Below are positions 55,190 to 64,000 of a DNA stretch of 64,000 nucleotides, piece by piece. Source of the stretch: Pogona vitticeps (taxonomy: Eukaryota; Chordata; Lepidosauria; Squamata; Agamidae). The stretch spans positions 191,319,447-191,383,446 of the forward strand of contig NC_135783.1 of the NCBI RefSeq assembly GCF_051106095.1, given 5' to 3'. Within the stretch, counting starts at the first letter, position 1; each line of letters opens with the position of its first letter. The notes below the pieces were generated by a model, which did not search any database, was not told the origin of the DNA, and saw only the letters and a list, made by a program, of their open reading frames with translations. The position numbers and the translations under genes are program-made.

Positions 55190-56985
55190 TGTTTGTATAT
55201 CACCAAACCAAGCAAGGTAATTTTCACAATCTTGGAAATAAGAAATACTTCAGTCAGGAAACTGAGATGCAGCCATTAGTGAAGAATTTCCATCATCCAG
55301 CATGGATTCTCTTTAAAGTGTGTTTCTGGCCCGAATATCGATGTGGAGGCTTCAAGACCCGATGTATTTCCATGCGTGCATATTCCTTCTGTTGAAATTA
55401 GTTGCAGTTTCTGAATTGAGCAAGATAAGCACAGGAGTGTTTTCTGCAACTGTCGCCACGAGTGCTTAAGTGACAAAAATAAATAATGAAGAACTTCAGT
55501 TGCTTCACGTCTGCCGTTTCAATTCTACCTCCAACTTCAGAGGTACTGTTGTTCCTACATTCCTTGTCATCTCTGCCGGTTTAACTCCATTCTTTCAGAG
55601 ATTTCAGCTCTGACCTGAAATGACTCTGTAGGAGGATTGTCTTTTCACTCTGATCACAGATAGCAATGCATAGCTGTGGCAGGGTAGCTTGAGTCCACAC
55701 ACTGCCACGCCAGCTTCCTGTGCTTGTCAGGTCAGTCAAGTTTGCCCTGCAGTTTCGCCTGGCGGTTGCAAAGTTCTCTTTGGCCGGCTATGCCTCAACA
55801 GCTTTATTCACTCGTTCACTCTTGGCCTTCTGTCTGTGCAATCCTGGCATTTCCCTCTACAAAGTTAGAACTGTAGTGCTGTCTGTTGGAGCACACCATT
55901 TTCTTCTCCGTTGTCTTCTTTCCTCTAGCCCCCATTTTCCTTACTCTCCAGTTCATGTCTCAGTTGTTTTGTGTCAGCAGCTGAATTGTAAATGCCCTTG
56001 AACACAGACTTAGCCACTGTAAAGTCTGCTGGCAGCTAACACGCAGATGTGGCTGGTTTTTTGGGGGGGGGGGGATGGCTAATGTGCATTTTTATTTGGC
56101 TATTTTTAAAAAAATGACTTTGGAGGGAGAAGTAGTGAGCAGAGAAGTAGCAGGATTGGCACCCACATCTGATGTTTACTGGTGTAAATATCACTTCCTA
56201 TTTCTTACTTACAACAGAGTCTCCCCACCCCCGTCTCCAAAGACTCCAAAGGACCCTAGCAGTCATGAGATAAACAGACAGCTCCTCTGATACAACATGA
56301 TGGAATTGAGAGGCAGGGTGGTAAGCAACAAAGTTGTTCTACTATTTAATCTTGGCAGCTAGTTTCACATCTGGATCAGAGACTTGAAACAAGAACAACT
56401 GGAAGAAGCAGGAAGATATTTTGGCAGTGGAGGGATGTAAATAGTAAGGTTCCCTGAAGATCTGCATCAGTGTTTTTCCATGAGTTCCAAAATGACTTGG
56501 AATGAACAGGGAGCAGCGAGATGGGCAAGTTAGACAATAAATTTCTTCACGGTGGCAAAATCTAAGGGAGCCTCTGAAGGAATTAAAAGGGGCAACAGAG
56601 AGCCTGTTCACACTGTGAAATTTGGTGTTTTCTGGCTGGTGCTTAAAAAGTTTTCTTCAGTGCAATCTGTTTTACCTCTTTGTATCATCTCAGTGAATCA
56701 TCCCAAAAAGATTGCATGCATTAGGCCTGTGCCAGGAAGATAGGAGCCAGCTTTTAAATGGGAAAGATGGATCAGTTTACGTGGAACCACAAGCAGATTA
56801 GGTCTCTCCCCCGCCCCGCCCCCGTGCCAAACAGTGCTGTCAGGGAACCATACACCATAACTATATGCCAGTGTGGACTGGCTCAAAAATGGCAAGTGAG
56901 GTTCAGTGTAATTAATATAAAGTGATGCAAAGATACAGGGTAAAGTGATGCATATAGTACCCAAAATATTATTTGTATACCAGGG
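55190..56985. other. no feature seen
   Basis: Unique-looking DNA. Open frames of up to 93 codons show no domain. A G10 run stands near 56065. Confidence 0.45.
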
Positions 56986-56999
56986 TTTACTCTGTGGAC

Positions 57000-57830
57000 G
57001 GTGTGAACGGGTTCGCTTCCCGCCATGGGCGGCCCCCCTGTAGGCGCAACAATAAGTGAAGGAGGCTGATCATCAACTTGAACAACAGTCTTTTTATTTT
57101 ACAAACTTTCATGTTCCATGGCTTCGAAGGGGTCCATCAAGATTAACTCGGGCAGAACTTTATAACTCTTAACTCAGATGTTGTCCACGCGCTTCTTACA
57201 TTGGGGCTGGCCCAAACTGCTCGCGATCCGTCATCGGCCTCAGTGGTGTGGTCCAGACCGCACATATAGTCCCACAACAGGGGTGCCTCGCCCAGTCTCC
57301 CTCGGGTGGCTACTGTTGTACCAAATAAGGACTGGGACGAATCACCCTCCATCCCCCAGGGTGGTTGCGGGGGTACACGACCACTGTCCATTGTAGCGCC
57401 TTAGGGGTTCCCTCTCCAACTCCTTTGCCTACCGGATCCGGCAACAACCCTCCTCCAGTGCGAAGGTTGGAAAAACCTTTTAACAGCCCGGCCGCGTCCG
57501 CAAATTCTATCATAGGTTCTGTCTGAACTGCTTTCTCCATTTTCTCCTCTGGCAGCTCTGTCATAATTTGGAAAGCCCGAGCATTTTCTCCCTCATTTAA
57601 TATTTCCTCCCACGTGATCAGATCCTGCTCCTCCCCCTCTTCATCTGCCAGGCAAACCTCCAATGCCCATCCCTCTGTTTGCCCCTCTGTCTCTATTTCC
57701 ACTAACACTCCCTCTACACAGCCACGTTCTTCTTCCGGCTCCAACACCTGGGAGGATGGCACACTAGTTGTCTCTTGCTCACAGACGGCATCTCCAGCAA
57801 AATGCTGTTGGATTTCTGTTTTTGTCCATT
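57000..57830 (-). mobile_element. unclassified element with a 150-codon acidic open frame
   Basis: The minus-strand frame 57762-57310 is acidic and includes DEEGEEQDLITWEEILNE and KALQWTVVVYPRNHPGG. Beyond it, towards 57000, an AATAAA (gtaaaataaaaagac) and a CpG-rich end follow. The layout suggests the gag-like or accessory part of a retroelement, but no family is recognised. It is treated as a fossil. Confidence 0.35.
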
Positions 57831-58079
57831 AACGTTTGACATTGACTGCTGTTTGTTAACTATCATAAATGGGTTGATAAATGAAAGAATAATCCCAGAG
57901 TAACCGATATACATAGAAGGGATCTGAATTTACCATGACAGCCCAGGAAATACATGGTCTGTGTTTGTGTCATATTGTACAAGCTGGCAGTGGGCAGTCC
58001 TAATGGAAAGGGGAAACATGATAATGTGGCCGTATTTAAAGTACAATGCCTAATTTTATCTCCCCACCCTTGAAAAAGG

Positions 58080-58860
58080 TATCTTGACTTCAGCAAAAGC
58101 CTTTGACAAAGTGCCCCATGATACTGTGATCAGCAAGCTAACTAGGTGTGGGTTGGAGAGAACAAGTGTCAGGTGGATACACAGATGGTTATAGAATCAT
58201 ACTCAGAGAGTGCTTATCAATGGGTCCTTCTCAAATTGGAGGAAGGTAACAAGTGGGGTACCCCAAGGCTCAGTCCTGGGCCCAGTGTTCTGCAACATTT
58301 TTATTAATGACTTGGATGAGAGAGTGCAGGGAATACTTACCAGATTGCAGATGACACAAAATTGGGTGGACTAGCTAATACCTTGGGAGACAGAAAGAAA
58401 ATACAGAAATATCTTAAGAGGGCTAAAAGCAACAGAATGACATTTCACAGGGATAATTGTGAAGTTCTACAACCTGGGGAGGAGAAATGCACAGTGACAA
58501 GATGAGGGATATTATGAGCAACACCACTCAGTAATACAATGAGTTTTGGCTGTGTCTAGTTCTGGACACCACACTTTGAGAAAGATGCCAACAAACACGT
58601 GGAAGTTCAGAGGATGGCAAGAAGAAAGACTGAAAGAACTGGGCATGTTTGGCCTTGAGAAAAGAGGACTGAGGGGGAGTTATGATAGCGCTTTTCAAAT
58701 ACTTGGAATATTGTGATTTAGAGGGGGGGCAGGATATGTTCTCAATCATAATGGGCTCAAGTTACAGAAAGCCAGATTTAGGCTTTATATCAGGGAAAAC
58801 ATCTTAACTGTTAGATCAGTATGACAATGGAACCAATGCCCTTGGGAGGTGTTGAGACCC
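58080..58860 (+). mobile_element. CR1 LINE fragment
   Basis: DFSKAFDKVPHDT-like start, then reverse transcriptase motif [13 protein letters not shown] and FINDLDE, and the C-terminal ELGMFGLEKRGL. Several deletions; the 3' end is truncated near ggaggtgttgagacc. Confidence 0.82.
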
Positions 58861-58864
58861 CCCC

Positions 58865-61380
58865 AACCTTTTCTGCATGTTTAGTCTCTAGTAAAATTCA
58901 CAACTCCAAGCGATACATCTACTTAAAATGATATGACTGGCATAACCTGCCCTTTGATTAAGTTGATGGTATAATGTATATGCCAATAGATCTTGGAATT
59001 TTGATGGTTTATCGTTTTATCAAAGAAAGCATCAGAAATAACCTAGAAACTCAACCTTGCTCCATTCATTATCCTATCCTGATTAATATGCTGTATAGAT
59101 ATTGATCTAATGTCTACTGATGCCCTTTTGTGTGCTTATAATCATCATCTGTGGATGAGGCCATGTGCTTTCTCACAACAGGCCTACTGTTTCCATTTCT
59201 GTTTCTGCATTCCATTCCAATTGGGGACCTTTCTTTTACAGTTGAGTTTTATGGAATTGAAATGTGATTAATAATTCTTTAGGCTTTCATAGTGCATATT
59301 GTCCCGGAGTCTGAAAGCACCTCAAGAGTTTAAATCTGCACTGATCCAATAAAATGCTTTCTAATTCTCTTTTATAAATAGGTGAGGAGCATCACTGTGT
59401 ATGTACATGTCTCTCCCCTGCTCCTTGAGTCATGCCAGAATGAAAATAATAGTCACAAGGATGCTGAAGTCTTGAAAAAGGGCACAAATGTACACTTAAA
59501 TTGTGTCCAACAATCCCAATTCAATTTCCTCTTGAGGATCCTTTTGAGAGAGATGCGACCCTTTCTCTGGGCAATTTAGTCCTAGAGCAAATGTCAACAT
59601 TCTTTGTGTGCCAATATAATTCAGTTGGAAGTACTTCAGTCTTAGCAGTCTCTGTCTTATGTTTAGCACATAACAAGGCTCATTAATGCAAGACCAGCAA
59701 TAAAAGCTATTTATGTTTCAGTGCTCATTCTAACTCTTATGTGTTCTTCTCTTCCCCGCTGGATTTCTGTGCCACAGGCTTTGGCTTGCAAAACCTGAGC
59801 GCAGCTGTTAACAACAGGACCTTATGCAGGTCACTGGCTCCTAGGATCATCATGGCTGAAAAGCGAATTGACAACACATGACAACAATGCCAAAGATAAT
59901 GTTTCCAAGCTCTCACCCTAGAGGATGCATGCAAGTTGCATTGTTTCCATCACCACCATATATCCATTGCTTTCAATACCATGGCTAACAGAAACACTCC
60001 TCTTTAAAATGTTACCCGCCACATCCTGAAGGGACAGAACTGGAAACGCTCCTTCATGCAAACCCAGTAATAAATGTTTCCCTTGAAATAATGATGTTCC
60101 CTTAACAGGTGATTTAAAAGAGTAGATAGTGAGGAAAAAAGTTTCAGCCACTCAACAGGTAGCACAAAATAACAGGTTTCAAACTGCAACCATTCCAGAC
60201 TTTTAATAGCAGGCCTGCACAATATCAACAGGATATGTTACAACTTCTGTCCAAGGGCTTTCTGCACAGTCTGCTATTTTTATTTATGTATTTATTTGAT
60301 TTATACCCTGCCCATCTGGTCTAAAAGACCACTCTAGGCAGCTATGCATATTTGGTTGGACTGAAGTACCACTGAGTTCAGTCAGCCTTTTATTCTCAAA
60401 AAAAAAAGAAGTCTTGACTTCTGTGAAGCAGCACTTGCTTTCACGTTTGTGGAAAAACTGAATGGCCTACACCAGCTTTCGGACCACCCGACACTTCAAC
60501 TACTATTAAGAACTGACTCACTGCAAATCTGCTTACAATGGCTCAGTGAGCTTTGGTTTGGGTGGTCCGTCACTTTAAACCAATTATAGCTTTGAAGTCT
60601 TTGCAGATATTTGTGGTTCTTACTATTCTTCTCTAATTCTTCCATATTTATTCCTTTCCATATATGTTGACTTTACATCTGTGCATGTTTCCTGAGGGAA
60701 GAAGTCCCATTTGGTTCAATGAGGCTTAGTCCTTAATAAATGTATTCAAAACCAAGATCCAACTGTGCTTTTTATGTGATGAAACATTTTCCATCTGCCA
60801 AAGCAGGAGAAGAGTAGGCCTCCTCCCCTCCTGGAGGCCTCTTGGAAATCTACTGCAGAAGGCTGAGAAGCACTCTGAAGCAGATTTTTTTTTTGCACAA
60901 AAGGGTGGCAGAGTGGAGAGGAAGTTTCTCTGTGCTAGGGGAAACTTGCTAGCATCGTGTCAGCATGATTTCCATGTGTAGTCCAATTTACTAAACAGGT
61001 GAGAAGAAGAGAGTCTGCGAGCATGTCAACACTGAGGCACAGGCACTGCATTTGATGCTACAAAAAGCTGGTTACCAGCAGCAAATTTTCAGGTGTTAAA
61101 AGTTAGTGTGTCTGGTGGTCTTGCAGCTTGCTTTATTTTGTGATTCTTCACCTGGAGTTAAATAAAGGCTTTGTTCCACTACTGAAACACTAAGATTCCC
61201 CCCCTTAATGTTCTGCTAGGTATAATGTCTGTTTTGGCCTCAGTTGAGTGTTAGGGAAGTCCACCATTCTGAAACAACATGTAGTCCAAACAGGTTGCAC
61301 AGAGCCATGATGTTTGAATAAAAAGAATCCTCAAAATAAAGGAGACCACTGAGATGTGCCATAAATAACCTGCAGCCCAT
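58865..61380. other. mostly no feature; short LINE tail
   Basis: At 60280-60350 a reverse LINE tail (tatttgatttataccctgcc, catctggtctaaaagaccac) with an (ATTT)-type run matches those at 42333 and 45417. Around 59740-59890 lies a vague SINE-like stretch (ctgaaaagcgaattgacaac). The rest shows nothing. Confidence 0.5.
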
Positions 61381-61619
61381 TCTGGACAGTGAGATTTCAT
61401 CCTTCCAGGCTATTGGTGGCTGGAGTAGACTTGTTTACAGACAGCCCCTCAGTCTTAAACAACTCTTGAAACACAGCAGGCAACACAGTATGGAAAGACA
61501 GGAACAAGAACTTGCCACAAACCTATACCTGTACACCAACTATGTTCCCATATCAACACCGGCAGAAGCATTAAGGGCCCAAAAATATCAGCTAAAGTAT
61601 CAGTGACTAATTTACCTGT

Positions 61620-62290
61620 TCATCCACTGATGTGATTTACTCTTGTGCCACCAGTGCCCTGTCTGCATTCTACGTAGGGCAAATGGAACTATCTCTGCAC
61701 AGAAGAACGATTGGGCACAAGTCTGACATCAGGAATGCCAATGCAGAGAAACCAGTGTCAGCACACTTCAACCGCCTAGGAGTGTGTTCTGAATCTCAGA
61801 GTGGCTATGGTAGAACAAAGGGAATTACAAAGGGAGGTTGGAGAGCAAGGCAGTGGAAGTGGGCTACATAAACAAATCCCAGTCTCTCTCAATGGGCTTA
61901 AATAAAGATAAAGCCTACTTAGCAACTATATATAGTTTAGTGTATATTTAGTGCATAAAACAGTTGTTTCCTGTGATATGCACTGCCCTAGAAACAATTC
62001 CTTCCATTTCGATGACAACCAATCTCACTAGGTAGACAGCTAGTCACCTCAGCTGTGGTCTGGAATTTCAAGTAATTAAAATCTCCACAATCCAATATTA
62101 TGTTAACGATGCATTATCACATTGTCTGTTATCTGTATGCTCAACTGTTCATGACCCCCCATTGTTATGGAGATACATTATGAATAAATACAGATGGGAT
62201 GGTACAAGCACTCATAATTCTGAGGAAGTCAGTTTTGATCCATGAAAGTTCACACTGAAATAAATCTGTTAGTCTTCAAGGTATCACAAT
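61620..62290 (+). mobile_element. Penelope-like element, 3' end
   Basis: The translation YSCATSALSAFYVGQ, then LHRRTIGHKSDIRNANAEKP and VSAHFNRLG is a GIY-YIG endonuclease fragment of a family different from that at 40235. The 3' terminus ccatgaaagttcacactgaa, taaatctgttagtcttcaag resembles widespread reptile tails of this class. Confidence 0.65.
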
Positions 62291-62294
62291 ATTT

Positions 62295-63850
62295 GGTCCT
62301 TTTCTCTCCTTTTCTCTCTCACTCCCTTTCTTTTCTTCTCTTTTTTCCTTTTATTTTTTTATTACCTCTTGGGAAATGTTAAAATAATGGTTATCCTGAT
62401 ATTGTGACCCCCACCCCCTGAGATTATTTGGGAGGCTGTTAGAGGACCCATTATCTTTATAAACATTTTTTGAATCTGAGAATAAGATAATACATAATAT
62501 TGAAGAGCAAATGAAGAGCAAATGAGTGTTAGGTAAATGCCACAGCTAAAGCAAAGAATTTCCCATGGACAATTCATTAAGTGGGCATTAAGGAAGCATC
62601 TTCATAGATGATGCTTACATTTGGGGGGAATCAAATTATAATGGAAGTGGGGAAAATAACTGGCTTACATTAACTAGAATAGCTATCCTCCACTAACTGG
62701 ACTGAGATGTCACACAAATAAAGAAAGACAAATTCCCTCTCTTTCTCTTCTGCAGCTTTGATTTGGATGTCATATGTGAAAAGGGTCTCAGAGCAGAGAA
62801 CTGGGAGTGACGGTGGCCATAACCAACCTGTCTAATAACTAAGTAAGGGATACAAAAGACCTCCAAGCCATTCTATGATGAGAGACAGTGTAAATAATGC
62901 TACATGAATGTACCAAATAGCTGACCAGGGTCAGCCAAGAATCTTATGCTGCTGGTGGAAGAGGACGGAGCAGAGCGGCTAATTAAGCCCCGTGCAAGGG
63001 CACTTCTGTGATTTCTGGGAACAGGCTAAATCTTTTGAGAGGGTAAGAAGGGAATAGCTGAGAAGGTGAGTGTGAAATGTATGTGTGTGTGGCATGAAAA
63101 TACCCTGTGTCAATCTGGAGTGCCTCAGTACTCCTGGTTTACTGACTCCGTGGCATATTTGGGGTGTCAGGAGACGCCAGCACGCTGATAGGATGACATC
63201 CTGCTAATTGTTGGTGCTGGTGGATCTCAACTCTCCTCCATTGCCAGCCTTTCAAACAGGATATCATAAAGTTTAATTGCTGTAAGACTGGAAGGCAGAA
63301 ATTAAGTATGTTTGGGCATTTTAATAGAAGGAGGCAGGCTAAGTGAGTCTCCCAAGCCAAACACAATGAATCATGGTCTGTTCTAGAATTATACTTTAGG
63401 GAGTGCCTGGGTTGTTGCCCTTTGGTCTGTCATTAGGACAAACCTCTCTCTTCCTTTCTCGTCATGTTCCCAGGACCTTCTCTCTTCCACTTCCTCCATA
63501 GGTCTTCAGTCTTTTTTTGGCTAGCTTTTTGCCTTTGCTACTGAAGTGGTTCTATAAAGTACAATTTTTTCTTGCATAGCAATCTCATCATAAGGATTTC
63601 TTTTCATTAACCTTTATACTTATCCCAGGTTGCCTCCATCTCATTAACTCTGATCTTTAGATTGATCGGTCATGAAGAGTGGCCTTGTTGACCTTTTAGC
63701 ATTTCCTTTGTGTCAGAGGCATGGGTGGTTCTGTACATGGTGAGGAAATGAAAACACATTTTGTATAATTAAACTGATTGTCCAAAGTTGTTTAAACAGT
63801 ACATTCTTGTGTTTGTGTTGACTGCTATTGCAGTTTTAAAAGTATACATT
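62295..63850. other. no feature seen
   Basis: It starts with a pyrimidine-rich tract (62297-62360). The remainder looks unique and non-coding. Confidence 0.5.
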
Positions 63851-63852
63851 TA

Positions 63853-64000
63853 CAGTGATGCCTCGCTTAACGATTGCCCCACTCTATGATGAAATCGCTT
63901 GATGATTAGGTTTTTGCGATCGCCTTTGCAATCGCAAAACAATGTTTTAAATGTTTTTTTTCATTTAACGATGATCGGTTCCCTGCTTCAGGAACCGATT
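63853..64000. mobile_element. CAGTGGTGCC-family MITE, cut by window end
   Basis: Left end CAGTGATGCCTCGCTTAACG after TA (63851-63852), followed by gcgatcgcctttgcaatcgc and cgatgatcggttccctg, as in the other members. The right terminus lies beyond the window. Confidence 0.85.

Overview
The window is nuclear DNA from a squamate reptile (lizard or snake). The basis is multi-exon vertebrate genes with clean GT-AG introns set among the repeat mix typical of squamates: Sauria SINEs ending in a Bov-B-like tail, several Bov-B LINE copies, CR1 and L2 LINEs, tRNA-derived SINEs, Penelope-like elements, and many hAT- and Tc1/mariner-type DNA transposon remnants. The species cannot be named from sequence alone.

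Host genes occupy about the first 30 kb, all on the minus strand. From right to left: a CpG-rich promoter region (about 30.2-30.7 kb); ASDURF, a 91-residue prefoldin-like protein in four exons (29687-25808); ASNSD1, 633 residues in three coding exons (25785-18390), starting 22 nt after the ASDURF stop in the same exon; and the 5' part of ANKAR, seven coding exons (15124-852), which runs off the left edge. The splice phases of all three genes chain without conflict. ASDURF is the upstream reading frame of the ASNSD1 mRNA, so one bicistronic transcript encodes both proteins. The order ASNSD1-ANKAR on one strand matches human 2q32 (from memory). In human the next gene upstream is SLC40A1; no SLC40A1 exon was recognised here.

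From about 30.8 kb to 64 kb I found no host exon. This part is layered repeats: a CR1 LINE holding a Bov-B insertion and an unclassified segment (32.2-34.8 kb); a short Ty1/copia fossil (34.9-35.5 kb); seven copies or partial copies across the window of a TA-flanked, CAGTGGTGCC-ended palindromic element, one of them inside a Sauria SINE; a Penelope-like element (40.2-41.4 kb); a Tc1 element split by a LINE tail carrying an (ATCT)n array (41.8-43.0 kb); a Bov-B copy holding a second LINE (43.8-45.15 kb); and a hAT element with exact 8-bp duplications that contains a Tigger-like insert (47.2-48.8 kb).

The most unusual object is a 1.4-kb TA-flanked inverted-repeat element in the last ASNSD1 intron (19046-20460). 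It carries a piece of another host gene: the start codon, the first 36 codons and the exon-1 splice donor of the histone chaperone ASF1A, with flanking CpG-rich DNA. It looks like DNA-level gene-fragment capture by a cut-and-paste element, comparable in form to plant Pack-MULEs.
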